Shown in pieces: positions 16,369 to 25,201 of a stretch of 64,000 bases of DNA. Below the pieces are notes generated by a model. The model searched no databases, was not told the origin of the DNA, and saw nothing but the letters and a program-made list of their open reading frames with translations. Source of the stretch: Allocatelliglobosispora scoriae (GTDB lineage: Bacteria > Actinomycetota > Actinomycetes > Mycobacteriales > Micromonosporaceae); the NCBI RefSeq assembly GCF_014204945.1, contig NZ_JACHMN010000002.1, forward strand, positions 62,001-126,000, given 5' to 3'. How positions within the stretch are numbered: position 1 is the first letter of the stretch; the number at the start of each line of letters is the position of its first letter. Position numbers and translations under genes: made by a program.

Positions 16369-16911
16369 TCACACGATGAGAAGTTCGACCAGTCCGGTCG
16401 CTGAGGCCACGGTCCCCAGACCCAGGGTGCAGAACGTGATCGCCAGGGAGGGCGTGGTCACCGTCTGGGTGAAGGACGCGCCGGAGAAGAGACCCGACGT
16501 GACAGTGCCGGTGGTGACGTTGACGATGGCTGCTCCGACGATATTGCTGTTGGAGGTCCCGGTCAGCGTGGAGGTCTGGCCGGTGTTCCAGGTGATGGTG
16601 AAGATCCGGCTACCCCCGCCGAGCAGGGTGACGCAGCTCTGCGTCGGCCGGAGGAACGACCCCGCGTAGGTGCCGGAGACGACGGCGGGCTGGCTGAGCG
16701 AGACGCACGATGAGTAGGTGCGGTCCACCGTCACCATCGTGGGCGTAGGGGTGGCGGTCATCGGTGGATCGAAGGTGGTGGACTCGGAGCTCGGCAGGGT
16801 GCAGGCGACCAGATTCCCGGTCGCGTACGCCGGTGCCGGTCCGGCGGCTGCGACGGCTGCGACCGCAGCCAGAACAGCGGCGGTGCTGATCCATCGGGAC
16901 ATGCGTTTCAT
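16369..16911 (-). CDS. Secreted beta-rich protein of unknown function
   Basis: The 180-residue protein has a signal peptide (to about residue 31, PAYA), then a Thr/Ser-rich, beta-strand-rich chain with four Cys (VACTLPS, SSCVSLS, QSCVTLL and TFCTLGLG) that could form two disulfides. The pattern matches small exported proteins of unknown role common in Streptomyces and Micromonospora. It ends in a hydrophobic strand, VASATGLVELLIV, that is too short to be a certain anchor. Confidence 0.75.
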   Translation of the reverse strand: MKRMSRWISTAAVLAAVAAVAAAGPAPAYATGNLVACTLPSSESTTFDPPMTATPTPTMVTVDRTYSSCVSLSQPAVVSGTYAGSFLRPTQSCVTLLGGGSRIFTITWNTGQTSTLTGTSNSNIVGAAIVNVTTGTVTSGLFSGASFTQTVTTPSLAITFCTLGLGTVASATGLVELLIV

Positions 16912-17055
16912 GGCGCTCCTCGGTGGTCAGGAGGAACCCCCGGCGGCACCTGGATCGTCACCGCCGGGAGACCGTGTGCTCGCCAAGCACACCCGCACCC
17001 CCTGACTGCGGCAAGGCGGCGTTCCGCTGAGCGGAACTGTTCCCGACCGCTCCGG

Positions 17056-17445
17056 TCACCCGGCTGCCGGGTCGCGCAGGAACGTGGCGGCGAGCCGCTT
17101 CGGCGCCTGGATCAGCCACGCCTCGGTGAGCACCTCGCGCAGCTCGGCCTCGCCGATCTGGTCCAGCCGGATCAGGATCGCCGGATAGCCGTCGAAGTGC
17201 GTGACGGTGAAGAAGACCGCCGGGTCCTCGGCGAGCAGAGCCTCCTTCTCGACCAGCGTGGTCCGCACCGCCAGGATCGGGCCCTGCGGCGCGGCGTCGC
17301 CGAGGTCGTCGAGGTCGCGTTTGCGCAGCGGGCGCTCCCAGGCGACCGGCTTGTTGCGCACCCGCCACTCGGAGTGCTCCCCGGACCTCTCCTCGATCTC
17401 GGGCAGCAGCGCCGCGAGCCGGCTGACGTCATCCCACGTGGCCAC
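17056..17445 (-). CDS. MmcQ/YjbR-family protein
   Basis: A 129-residue single-domain protein matching the MmcQ/YjbR (CyaY-like fold) family: an N-terminal helix (ATWDDVSRLAALLPEIEE), the WRVRNKPVAWERPL strand pair, and FTVTHFDGYPAILIRLDQI followed by the typical final helix AWLIQAPKRLAATFL. The family is called DNA-binding in databases but its function is poorly known. It follows the VOC gene by one base, so the two form an operon. Confidence 0.88.
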   Translation of the reverse strand: MATWDDVSRLAALLPEIEERSGEHSEWRVRNKPVAWERPLRKRDLDDLGDAAPQGPILAVRTTLVEKEALLAEDPAVFFTVTHFDGYPAILIRLDQIGEAELREVLTEAWLIQAPKRLAATFLRDPAAG

Positions 17446-17446
17446 G

Positions 17447-17887
17447 TCAACTCACACAGAATTCGTTGCCCTCGGGGTCGTGCAGGACGACGAAGTAGAC
17501 CGGGTCCTCCGGGTCGTCGTCGCGGGTCCGGCTCTGCACGCTCGCGCCCAGCTCGACGAGCTCGGCGACCGTCGCCTCGACGATCTCGATCCGTCGCTCC
17601 ACCGACAGCGCGCGGTCCCGGCCGGTCGGGTAGAGATCGAGGTGGAGCCGGTTCTTTCCCGCCTTGGTCTCCGGCACCTCCTGGAACCAGATCGGCGGGC
17701 GCAGCCCTTCCGGGTCGAAGAGCCGGTCGTCGAAGGCCGCGTCGTCGCCGAGCCGGGCGCGGTAGAGCTCGTGCCAGGTCGTCGCCGGCTCCGCCGGCGG
17801 CACCGGCTGGTAGCCCAGCGCCCGGGCCCAGAACCGCGCCAGCAGAGCCGGGTCGTTCGCGTCGATGGTCAGCTGCCAGAACACCAT
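17447..17887 (-). CDS. VOC (glyoxalase/dioxygenase fold) family protein
   Basis: A 146-residue protein with the paired beta-alpha-beta-beta-beta modules of the vicinal oxygen chelate fold: LTIDANDPALLARFWARALGY at the N-terminus, NRLHLDLYP in the middle and VLHDPEGNEFCVS at the end. Metal-ligand candidates are the His of LHLDL and the Glu of GNEF. It could be an enzyme or a drug-binding protein; the sequence does not say which. It is the first gene of a two-gene operon with the MmcQ/YjbR gene. Confidence 0.88.
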   Translation of the reverse strand: MVFWQLTIDANDPALLARFWARALGYQPVPPAEPATTWHELYRARLGDDAAFDDRLFDPEGLRPPIWFQEVPETKAGKNRLHLDLYPTGRDRALSVERRIEIVEATVAELVELGASVQSRTRDDDPEDPVYFVVLHDPEGNEFCVS

Positions 17888-18173
17888 GTCCCGACGCTAT
17901 CCCAACCCACCGACAGCCACGCTGAGAAGCCTCCGGCGGCATCGCACTCGACGCCACCATGCCCGGCCTGTCCCGGGCGAGCAACCTCAGGAAACCGGGA
18001 CGCGACGGCGGCGGAGAGGCGCGGCGCTCGCCGAACGAGGTGTCCGGCACGTGTCACTCCCTCACAAGCCCGACGCGATAAGCCGCCCCGAGGGCCGTGG
18101 TCGCCGGTATATTACGCGCTTCCGCCCGTGCCGGAACGCCGGGCGGATCCTCGGATCAACAGGAGGGATCGCC

Positions 18174-18377
18174 GTGAAGTTCGTGCTCGAGGTCGACATC
18201 AGTGAGATGCCCGGCGACGAGGTGGCCGCGGAGCTCGGCCGGATCCTCCGCTACTGGGCGGGCGGCGTCGGCCAGATGGAGCTGAAGCCCGGTGCGGGGT
18301 CTGGCATCTACGACTCGGCATACCGCGAGGTCGGTCACTGGTCCATCAGCGACACGACGGCCGTGCCCGGCGAGTGA
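18174..18377 (+). CDS. Small conserved hypothetical protein
   Basis: A 67-residue protein beginning at GTG 18174 behind a strong ribosome-binding site (AGGAGGG, 6 bases upstream). It is acidic at the N-terminus (EVDISEMPGDEVAAELGRIL) and ends with AYREVGHWSISDT. No signal peptide or membrane helix is seen. Short proteins of this kind are conserved in Micromonosporaceae as far as I recall, with unknown function. The strong Shine-Dalgarno sequence and codon use support it as real. Confidence 0.7.
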   Translation: MKFVLEVDISEMPGDEVAAELGRILRYWAGGVGQMELKPGAGSGIYDSAYREVGHWSISDTTAVPGE

Positions 18378-18401
18378 ACCCGGGTGATCGAGGTTGAGTG
18401 G

Positions 18402-19457
18402 TCACGGCTGGGCGTATAGGCGCACCTCGCGCATGGTCACGTTGTCGGCGGCACCGCCGTCCTGCGTGGCCGGGTAGACCGACTTGATCTCGATCTCGAT
18501 CTGCTTCGCCGGCTCGGCAGCGTCCACCCGGATCTCCTGCGCGTCCGGCGAGTCTTCCAGCTCGTGTTCGATGCAGTCGCCGGCGTCGACCCGGACGCAG
18601 ATGTCCTTGGGCCGCGGCCGCGAATCGTATTCGCCCTCCCGGCCGCCGGACACCACCTCCATCCGGACCACCCGCGCGCCGTCGGATGACTTCAGGGTGA
18701 AGGTCAGCCGTGGGATCGGGTCAGGGTTGGACTCGGTCGGGTTGGCGGCCCAGTAGGTGTCCTCGTCACCGTCGATGAGGTACTGGGCCTCGGCGTCGGG
18801 CTGAGAGGTGGACGCCCGGGCGACGATGTCGTCACCCGGCACCTCCTGGCCCTTCGGCGTCGGCGACGGACTCGGGCTGGCCGACGGCGAGGACTCCTCG
18901 GCCACGGTGCCGCCGTTGGTGAGCGCGCGGGCCAGCAGCCCTCCGGCGAGCACCAGCACGATCGCGCCGAGCACGGCCCCCAGAATCCACGGCCAGCGCC
19001 GAGGACCGCGGGGCGCGCTCTGGACGTACTGGGGTCCGGCCGGTGGCGGTGGGGGCACGACGCCGCCACCGGTCAGCGGGCTGCCGCAGTGCCGGCAGAA
19101 GGTCCTGGTCGGGTCGTTGCCCCAGCGGCAGTTGGCGCACACCGTCTCACCCGGCCGCACCGGCGGGATGCCCGTCTCGGCCTGGAACGGCGCGACCGGC
19201 GGTGGCCTGCCGGCCGACGGCGGCTGCGGCTGGTACTGGCTGGGCTGTGGTGGCGGCGCAGGCGGGGGCGTCGGCGGGACGGCCTTGAGCCGGTCGAGCG
19301 TATCGTCGTTCAGCGGCTCCGGCGGGGGCTGCGGCTGGTCGGAGCCCGTCGGTTGCGCCACCGCGCCCTCGAACGCCAGGTAGGCCCCGCAGCCGGGATT
19401 CGTGCACCACTGGTCGGCGTCAGTGTTCCGATGTCCGCATTTCCTACAAATGATCAT
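18402..19457 (-). CDS. eCIS-locus membrane protein: zinc ribbons, one TM helix, discoidin-like domain
   Basis: The 351-residue protein has two four-cysteine zinc ribbons (C4, C7, C18, C23 and C107, C110, C121, C124) joined by a Pro/Gln-rich linker, one transmembrane helix (about residues 155-177), an acidic Ser/Pro spacer and a C-terminal domain (about 205-351) resembling F5/8 type C or NADase-type glycan-binding domains (YLIDGDEDTYWAA). The expected topology is zinc ribbons inside and the glycan-binding domain outside. It is the last gene of the injection-system operon and overlaps the preceding gene by 4 bases (ATGA). A role in docking the particle at the envelope is inferred. The longer open frame upstream of the ATG is shadow. 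Confidence 0.82.
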   Translation of the reverse strand: MIICRKCGHRNTDADQWCTNPGCGAYLAFEGAVAQPTGSDQPQPPPEPLNDDTLDRLKAVPPTPPPAPPPQPSQYQPQPPSAGRPPPVAPFQAETGIPPVRPGETVCANCRWGNDPTRTFCRHCGSPLTGGGVVPPPPPAGPQYVQSAPRGPRRWPWILGAVLGAIVLVLAGGLLARALTNGGTVAEESSPSASPSPSPTPKGQEVPGDDIVARASTSQPDAEAQYLIDGDEDTYWAANPTESNPDPIPRLTFTLKSSDGARVVRMEVVSGGREGEYDSRPRPKDICVRVDAGDCIEHELEDSPDAQEIRVDAAEPAKQIEIEIKSVYPATQDGGAADNVTMREVRLYAQP

Positions 19458-20011
19458 CGCTGTACCACCGTCATCGTGTGCGGCAGATGGGCAGGCTTCA
19501 CGGCCGCGATCGCGGCCTCCACCTCGGACATATCCACGGTCGCCGGGTCCGGGACCCGGATCCGCACGGCCAGCCGCGGCGTCTGCTGGCCGGGCAGGAC
19601 CGCCGCCGGGTCCTGCGACCACGCCACGCCGCCGGAGTCGGCCACGTCCACCTCCTCGACGGGTACGCTGGCGGCGAGCGCCACCTCGGCGGCGATCGCG
19701 GCCGGGGTGCCGACTCGGCGCAGGTGTCCACCGCCGGCGGCGACGGCGGAACGCAACCGGCCGTCGGGGAGCTCCGACCGCGACGCCGGTGCCTCGATGG
19801 CGATCCACGAACCGAGCCAGGCGACGAAGTCGGGTGGAGCCAGTAGCGGATCGAGGTAGCTGGGCAGGTTGTCCAACACGCTCAGCACCGGGGCGAGTAC
19901 CTCGTCGCAGGCCGCGGTGATGGCCTGGGCCAGCTCGTCGTCGGCGTACATCGCCGGCAGCCGGACGCCCATCGGGTACGGGCTGGGCAGGCCTGTGACA
20001 ATGCCACGCAT
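19454..20011 (-). CDS. Phage tail protein I-like baseplate protein of the eCIS
   Basis: The 185-residue protein begins MRGIVTGLPSPYPMGVRLPA and continues DPLLAPPDFVAWLGSWIAIE, the pattern of actinobacterial phage-tail-protein-I-like components found next to gpJ homologues. It is expected to be a baseplate component (equivalent to Afp12-type region or gpI) linking the wedge to the rest of the plate; the exact equivalence is uncertain. It sits 4 bases downstream of the baseplate J-like gene and overlaps the next gene, consistent with translational coupling. Confidence 0.8.
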   Translation of the reverse strand: MRGIVTGLPSPYPMGVRLPAMYADDELAQAITAACDEVLAPVLSVLDNLPSYLDPLLAPPDFVAWLGSWIAIEAPASRSELPDGRLRSAVAAGGGHLRRVGTPAAIAAEVALAASVPVEEVDVADSGGVAWSQDPAAVLPGQQTPRLAVRIRVPDPATVDMSEVEAAIAAVKPAHLPHTMTVVQR

Positions 20012-20015
20012 CCGG

Positions 20016-21971
20016 TTACACCTCCACCTTCAGCACGTGCTGGTAGCCGAAGACCAGGGCGTTCGGCGCGACGTCGATCCGCCGGGCGGGCTCGCCCCGG
20101 CGGCCGGTGACCGCGTCGGCGGGGAACAGCTTGACGTCGTCCACCAGCTCGATCCCCGTGACCTGCTGCAGCACCGCGTAGATCTCCCCCACGTGCACCG
20201 AGCGGCCGTACGGCCAGCCGGTGCCGTCCGGGCCGCCGGCCAGCGGATGCAGGTATCGGTGCAGCACCGCCAGCGCGGCCGTCTCGACGGCGCCCGCGCG
20301 GTGGCGATCGTGGGCTCGCGCGGTGGCCACCACCGTGACCGCCTGGTAGACCGGCGGCACCACCAGCAGCCGGGTCCCGGCGATCCGGCGCGGCTCCAGA
20401 TAGGACGCGATCGAGGAGAGCAGCTCGGGCGACGGGACCAGATCGGCGAACGACACCGGGGTGTCGGTCGGCACCCGCGGCACCACCAGCAGCCGCAACG
20501 CCGGATCGTCCACCGTGACCGGCAGGCAGGTCACCCGGCCGACCTCCGGCGCGGCCTGCCGGGCCAGCTGCTCGCAGTCGGCGGCGGTGACAGCCCGGTC
20601 CCGGGCCCGCAACGCCAGCGGTGCCCGGGCGCGCATTTCGGCGATGGTCTCGCCGTCCACGCCGCCCAGCGCCTGCTGCCGGTTGTCCACCTCGCCGCGC
20701 AGGTAGGGCACCGAGGACTTCAGCACGGTGACCAGGTGCGCAGCCACGTTGCCGGCCGCACCGCCCCCGACGCGGTAGCCGCGCACCCGCAGCCGGGCCC
20801 CGTTGGGCGGGACCGCACCGAACTGGCGCATCGTGCCGTCGGGCTGGCGGACCGCCGGACCGAACTCGACCTCGCCGGCCAGGTGATCCAGCCGGAAGAC
20901 CCGATCGCCGGGTTCGGATGCGGCGAAGGTGTCGACCAGCCGCCACTCCTGCCACGTGTCGTCCGCGTCCACCGGTTCGGCCGGTGAGACCTCCAGCACC
21001 GGCTCGGGCTGGTCCGGTACGACCGGCCGGTGTGCCAGCGGGAACCGCTGCCCGGCCACGCCGGACGAGACGCCCAGCTCCTCCGACTCGATGACGGCGG
21101 CGTGCACCGCGGTGGCCGTACCGCCGATGGTGTGTGCCGTGATCGACACGATCCGCGGCGAGTCGCTGTAGGGCTCCTGCCCCACGGCGGTCGGGGTGAT
21201 CCGGCAGCGCAGCCAGCCGGCCAGCGAGCCGGCCAGCAGGGTGCGCACATGGCCGGCCGGCACGTGCAGCAGCACGTCGCCGGCGACGTTGAGCCCGCCG
21301 GTGTCGTCGCGCTCCAGCTCGCAGGGCAGCCAGCCGTCCTCGGTCCACGCCTCCCAGCTCAGCGGGGGCCAGCGCGGATCGACGCCGTGGCCCTGGATCT
21401 CGCAGTCGATCCGCAGCGCCACCAGGCAGCGCGGCGTCGCCGCCGACAGGCCGATCAGCAGGCACTCGTCCGGGGCCGGCGGAGTGGAGAAGCACAGGAA
21501 CGGCTGGGAGCGCTCGAGTTCGGTGGTGCGGTCGATGGTCTGACCGGCGGCGTCGACGGTGCCGAGCGCCGCCAGCTCGCACGGCACGATGTCGAGGGGT
21601 TCGACGGTGGTGAAGACGACCGGGTCGGAGTCGTGGATGCGGCGCGTGGCGGCCTGGGTGCCGGCGGCCACCGTGACGGTCGCCGGGCGGGGCGCGGTCA
21701 GCCGGAAGGTGACGTCGACCCGGGCCGCCGTCGGCGGGAAGGGTACGATCCCGACCAGCTCCAGGAACTTCAGGTAGAGCCGGTCCGGCACCCGGTTGAG
21801 CCGGTAGAGCACGATGTCGGTCATCCAGGCGAACAGCTCCAGCAGCGTGACGCCCGGATCGCTGACGTTGTGATCGGTCCAGGTCGGGCAGCGCTGCTGC
21901 ACCAGCCGTTTCGCGTCGTCGACCAGGTCCTGGAAGCTGCGGTCGTCCAGCCTGGGTATGGGCAGCGACAT
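20016..21971 (-). CDS. Baseplate J/gp47-like protein (Afp11-type) of the eCIS
   Basis: A 651-residue protein with the typical opening of putative baseplate assembly proteins (FQDLVDDAKRLVQQ then TDHNVSDPGVTLLELFAWMT, LYRLNRVPDRLYLKFLEL). The middle part (GEVEFG then RYRVGGGAAGNVAAHLVTVL-like text) and the segment RARAPLALRARDRAVTAADCE carry the conserved gpJ/gp47 signatures. It would form the wedge of the baseplate hexamer. The gene lies 4 bases after the gp25-like gene in the same operon. The length matches actinobacterial eCIS homologues rather than the shorter phage gpJ. Confidence 0.92.
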   Translation of the reverse strand: MSLPIPRLDDRSFQDLVDDAKRLVQQRCPTWTDHNVSDPGVTLLELFAWMTDIVLYRLNRVPDRLYLKFLELVGIVPFPPTAARVDVTFRLTAPRPATVTVAAGTQAATRRIHDSDPVVFTTVEPLDIVPCELAALGTVDAAGQTIDRTTELERSQPFLCFSTPPAPDECLLIGLSAATPRCLVALRIDCEIQGHGVDPRWPPLSWEAWTEDGWLPCELERDDTGGLNVAGDVLLHVPAGHVRTLLAGSLAGWLRCRITPTAVGQEPYSDSPRIVSITAHTIGGTATAVHAAVIESEELGVSSGVAGQRFPLAHRPVVPDQPEPVLEVSPAEPVDADDTWQEWRLVDTFAASEPGDRVFRLDHLAGEVEFGPAVRQPDGTMRQFGAVPPNGARLRVRGYRVGGGAAGNVAAHLVTVLKSSVPYLRGEVDNRQQALGGVDGETIAEMRARAPLALRARDRAVTAADCEQLARQAAPEVGRVTCLPVTVDDPALRLLVVPRVPTDTPVSFADLVPSPELLSSIASYLEPRRIAGTRLLVVPPVYQAVTVVATARAHDRHRAGAVETAALAVLHRYLHPLAGGPDGTGWPYGRSVHVGEIYAVLQQVTGIELVDDVKLFPADAVTGRRGEPARRIDVAPNALVFGYQHVLKVEV

Positions 21972-21975
21972 CGGA

Positions 21976-22377
21976 TCAGCTCCCCTCGCCCGGGATGGTG
22001 TAGAACGGGAAGACCAGGTTGCGGGGATCGCTGCGGCCGTGCGCGGTGTAGCTGATGTCGATCAGGACGGTGCCGGGGTCGTCCGGATCGTTGAGCACCG
22101 TGACGTCGTGCACGTCGATACGCGGCTCCCAGCGGGTCAGCGACGAGCGGACCGCGGCCGCCAGCCCGCCGGCCGTCGTCGCGTCGACGCTGTCGAACAC
22201 CTGGTCGTGGATGCCGCAGCCGAACTCCGGCCGCATGGGACGCTCGCCGTAGGCGGTGCCGAGGATCAGCCGGATCGACTGCTCGAGCTTGCGGTCGCCC
22301 CCGGCGAGCAGCACCTGTCCGGCCTGGTCGGCGGCGAGCGGGTAGTGCCAGCCGCGCCCGATGAAGTCCTCGCTCAT
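21976..22377 (-). CDS. gp25/GPW-like baseplate wedge protein of the eCIS
   Basis: A 133-residue protein with the gp25 lysozyme-like wedge signature: FIGRGWHYPL at the start, IRLILGTAYGERPMRPEFG with the conserved G-E-R-x-M-x-P-x-F-G motif, and the C-terminal IDISYT strand. gp25-type proteins initiate sheath polymerisation at the baseplate. The ATG at 22377 overlaps the stop of the PAAR gene by one base (TGATG), so the two are probably coupled. The open frame extends upstream inside the PAAR gene, but the family start is at this ATG. Confidence 0.93.
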   Translation of the reverse strand: MSEDFIGRGWHYPLAADQAGQVLLAGGDRKLEQSIRLILGTAYGERPMRPEFGCGIHDQVFDSVDATTAGGLAAAVRSSLTRWEPRIDVHDVTVLNDPDDPGTVLIDISYTAHGRSDPRNLVFPFYTIPGEGS

Positions 22378-22769
22378 CACGCACCGACCAGCACGGTGGC
22401 GCCGGTGGCGGCGAGCGTGCCCGGCGTGCCGGCGCACAGCGTGACCGAGCTGGCGGCGGTCGCGATCGGCTTGCCGCCGGCCAGCACGGTCGCCGACCCG
22501 CTGACGATCACCCCGCGCTGCATCGGCGGTGCCATGAACGGGTCGGTGGCGTGCAGGCCGACGTGCGGCGGGGTGTTGTTGCCGGACGCGCCGACCACCA
22601 GCACCGGCTTGCCCCCGACCAGCACGGTGGAGACCGCGCCGGTGACCACCGGAGCCGCGAACGGCATCGGCGGCCCGGGCTGCGGAACGCCGCTGGCCGG
22701 ATTGGGGATCTGGTGCAGCGGGCAGGTGCCCGTGACCTGGTCCCCGACTACCGCAACCGGTGTGCCCAT
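22377..22769 (-). CDS. PAAR-like spike tip protein of the eCIS
   Basis: A 130-residue protein starting MGTPVAVVGDQVTGTCPLHQ, followed by repeated VLVGGKPVLVVG and VLAGGKPIATAAS strands typical of PAAR/DUF4280-like domains. It would cap the VgrG-type spike and sharpen it with a bound metal ion; His and Cys residues (CPLH, PPHVGLHA, LCAG) are available. ATG 22769 has AAGGTGG close upstream and fits the family; GTG 22775 is in frame. It follows the VgrG gene by 10 bases. Confidence 0.88.
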   Translation of the reverse strand: MGTPVAVVGDQVTGTCPLHQIPNPASGVPQPGPPMPFAAPVVTGAVSTVLVGGKPVLVVGASGNNTPPHVGLHATDPFMAPPMQRGVIVSGSATVLAGGKPIATAASSVTLCAGTPGTLAATGATVLVGA

Positions 22770-22779
22770 CGCCACCTTC

Positions 22780-24492
22780 TCAGTTCAACTTGATCATCGA
22801 GCCGGTCACCTCGACCGGTCCGGAGGCTTCGACCTTGACGGCCGCGCCCTGGAGCCGCAGCTGCCCACCGGCGGAGATGGTGGCGTCGCCGCTGGCCTTC
22901 ACCGTCACGTCGGCACCGGAGATCTCCACCGCACCGTCGGCGGTGATCCGGATCCGCCGCTCGGTGCCGTGCAGCGAGATCCGCAACCGGCCCTCCTCGG
23001 CCAGCAGCGCCACCCCGGAGTCGGCCGGGTCGTCGAGGAACACCAGCGCGTGGCCGCGCCGGGAGACGAAGCCGCGCCGCCGGACCGCGCCGGTGGTGGC
23101 ATCGATCAGGTCGTCACCCAGCGAGGGCTGGTCGACGCCGTTGTAGAGGCCGCCGAGCACGTAGCCGTGCCGCAGGTCGCCCTGCTCGAACGCGACCAGC
23201 ACCTCGTCGTCGACCTCGGGCAGCACGACCGTGCCCCGATTGCCGCCGGCGCCGGCCGACACCACCCGCAGCCAATCGGAGGCGTAGTTCTCGGCCAGCC
23301 ACGGAAAGGTCACCTTGACCCGGCCCAGCTTGTCGGGGTCGGCGACATCGGTGACCGTTCCGGGCACCACTCCGCCGCCACCGGCACCGCCGGCCGCCCC
23401 GTTGGTCAGGGCGAGCAGCGAGCGGTCCTGCCGGCCGCTGGCGTTGAAGCCGACCGTGTAGCCGTCCGTGCCGTCGTAGCGGTGCCTGCTGCGGGTCAGC
23501 GTGTACCGGCCGTCGAACGGCGCACCGGCCAGGCCGATGCTGACCGCCGTACCGGCTCGCAGCCGAGGGTTGCCCCGCGACACGCCGGACAGCTCGGCGC
23601 ACGCACCGGCCACCTGGTCGGCGGCCGCCTTCGCGGCGGTCTCCACCTCGGTCTGCGTCCGGAACGGCGGGTCGGTCAGCACCAGGCGGTGCCCGCCGAA
23701 CCGGCCGGCGATCTCGCGGGGATCCGCGCCGTTGCTGGCGGCCGTGGTCGCCGCCGGCGCCACCGCGACCAGCGGCCGCTTGGTCCCCGGGTCCCAGCCG
23801 CGCACCTCGACCTCGGAGACCTGCTCCGCCGCCGAGATCCTGGCGTGGATGCGCAGCAGCTCGTCGCCGAGCCGCAGCTGCAGGGGCCCGGTGGAGTCCA
23901 GGGTTCCCGGCTCGGGTCCCTGCGACGCCTGCGTCGGCTTGCGGAAGTTCAGGCTGTCCTCGGTGACGCTCAGCTCGAAGCCGACCTCGCGGGCCAGCCG
24001 CTGCAGGAACTGCCAGTCGGTGGTGTTGTCCTGTGCCACCCGCTGGTGGATCGGCCTGGTGGCGTCGATGACGCCCTCCTTCAGACCGGCGCGGCGAGCC
24101 ACCACCCGGACCACGTCGGCGTAGCTGACGTCGGCGTGCGTCTCGCAGCGCCGGCCGATGAAGAGCCGGTGCGACAGGTCGTAACCGGACGCCACGGTCC
24201 GGGTCCCGGCCCCGTCGGTGTCCATCGCGACGGCGGTGATCTCGCCGACCAGCAGCGGCACCGGTGCGGCCTCTCCGGACGGCTGGACGCTGACCTTCAC
24301 CTTCGCCCCGAACGTCAGCTTGCCGGCGGCCAGCGCCTGCCGGCCGGGGTCGGCGAAGACCAGCTCGAAGCTGTCCGGTACGTACAGGTTGTCCTCGACG
24401 ACGACGCTGGTCAGCGCACCGGCGATCTCCGGGGCCAGCGGATTGCCGTCGACCTCGATCAGGAACTGCTGTGAGCTGTGCTGCTGTGCCAT
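22780..24492 (-). CDS. VgrG-like spike protein (Afp8-type) of the eCIS
   Basis: The 570-residue protein combines gp27-like hub domains (residues 1-370; the phage late control D-type text DVSYADVVRVVARRAGL is visible) with a gp5-type OB fold (VVPGTVTDVADPDKLGRVKVTFPWL, about residues 380-405, and VDDEVLVAFEQGD) and a C-terminal beta-helix-like tail (VTVKASGDATISAGGQLRL). This is the trimeric spike at the tip of the tube. No additional C-terminal effector domain is present. ATG 24492 lies one base after the preceding gene's stop region. The absence of TssJLM genes nearby separates this from a type VI system. Confidence 0.94.
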   Translation of the reverse strand: MAQQHSSQQFLIEVDGNPLAPEIAGALTSVVVEDNLYVPDSFELVFADPGRQALAAGKLTFGAKVKVSVQPSGEAAPVPLLVGEITAVAMDTDGAGTRTVASGYDLSHRLFIGRRCETHADVSYADVVRVVARRAGLKEGVIDATRPIHQRVAQDNTTDWQFLQRLAREVGFELSVTEDSLNFRKPTQASQGPEPGTLDSTGPLQLRLGDELLRIHARISAAEQVSEVEVRGWDPGTKRPLVAVAPAATTAASNGADPREIAGRFGGHRLVLTDPPFRTQTEVETAAKAAADQVAGACAELSGVSRGNPRLRAGTAVSIGLAGAPFDGRYTLTRSRHRYDGTDGYTVGFNASGRQDRSLLALTNGAAGGAGGGGVVPGTVTDVADPDKLGRVKVTFPWLAENYASDWLRVVSAGAGGNRGTVVLPEVDDEVLVAFEQGDLRHGYVLGGLYNGVDQPSLGDDLIDATTGAVRRRGFVSRRGHALVFLDDPADSGVALLAEEGRLRISLHGTERRIRITADGAVEISGADVTVKASGDATISAGGQLRLQGAAVKVEASGPVEVTGSMIKLN

Positions 24493-24493
24493 C

Positions 24494-25201
24494 TCAGGCC
24501 GCCGGGAGCAGCAGGCGGGTGCCGGGAGTGAGCCGCAGCGGATCGTCGATGTCGTTGGCCTCCGCCACGTCACGCCAGCGGGTCGCGTCGCCGTACGCGG
24601 CGTAGGAGATCGAGGCGAGGCTGTCCCCGGCGATCACCGTGTGCGCGTGGGTGGAGTGCGCGCTGCCGGAGGTGGGGTTCTGCCGCTTGGGCGGCGTGCC
24701 GTGCTTGGCGGGGACCGGGATCTCCTCGAGGGTCAGCTGGCAGACCGCCCGCAGCGGGGTGCCGTCCGGCATGAACAGGGTGTATTTCGCGTTCACCGAC
24801 TTGACGAAGGCCACGAAGCTGACGATCTTTCCCCAGCCGAAGAGCACGAACGGCGGCAGCGGCTTCTTGCCTTTCGCCAGGGTCGCCGGCAGCGGGACCA
24901 CGCACTTCAGCAGCGTCTCGACCGCCTCGTGCACCTGCACCTTGAGGTCGGGGTCGGTGGCGTCGAGGAACATCTCCACCGAGATCGATCTCGGTCCCGC
25001 CCCGGTGAACTCCGGCATCGCGGCCGACGCGGCGTTCTTGGTGGACTTGCGGCTCCACTCGGCGCTCTTGGTGACGGTGTACTCCTTGGGGTTGAACATG
25101 AACTGCAGCTCGGAGACGGTGCCGACCGAGATCGATCCGCCGGGTCCGTCCTTGACCGTGGGCTCCAGGAACTTGAGGTAGGCCTTGGCCATGCCGGTCA
25201 T
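24494..25201 (-). CDS. LysM-containing tail protein (Afp7-type) of the eCIS
   Basis: A 235-residue protein with an N-terminal domain (LKFLEPTVKDGPGGSISV, then LQFMFNPKEYTV) typical of eCIS proteins that connect tube and spike, and a C-terminal LysM motif (HTVIAGDSLASISYAAYGDA to PGTRLLLPAA, about residues 185-235). In this position LysM proteins form part of the hub between the inner tube and VgrG, as gp53 does in T4. ATG 25201 overlaps the upstream stop (ATGA), giving translational coupling; an in-frame ATG at 25192 is an alternative. Confidence 0.9.
   Translation of the reverse strand: MTGMAKAYLKFLEPTVKDGPGGSISVGTVSELQFMFNPKEYTVTKSAEWSRKSTKNAASAAMPEFTGAGPRSISVEMFLDATDPDLKVQVHEAVETLLKCVVPLPATLAKGKKPLPPFVLFGWGKIVSFVAFVKSVNAKYTLFMPDGTPLRAVCQLTLEEIPVPAKHGTPPKRQNPTSGSAHSTHAHTVIAGDSLASISYAAYGDATRWRDVAEANDIDDPLRLTPGTRLLLPAA

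Noticed and set aside
21958-24474. 838-codon open frame on the plus strand
   Set aside because: Shadow of the gp25-like, PAAR and VgrG genes, which all match known families on the other strand.
22377-24492. Type VI secretion system, suggested by VgrG and PAAR
   Set aside because: No TssB/C, Hcp, TssJ/L/M or ClpV-type genes; the sheath, DUF4255, LysM and DUF4157 genes identify an eCIS instead.
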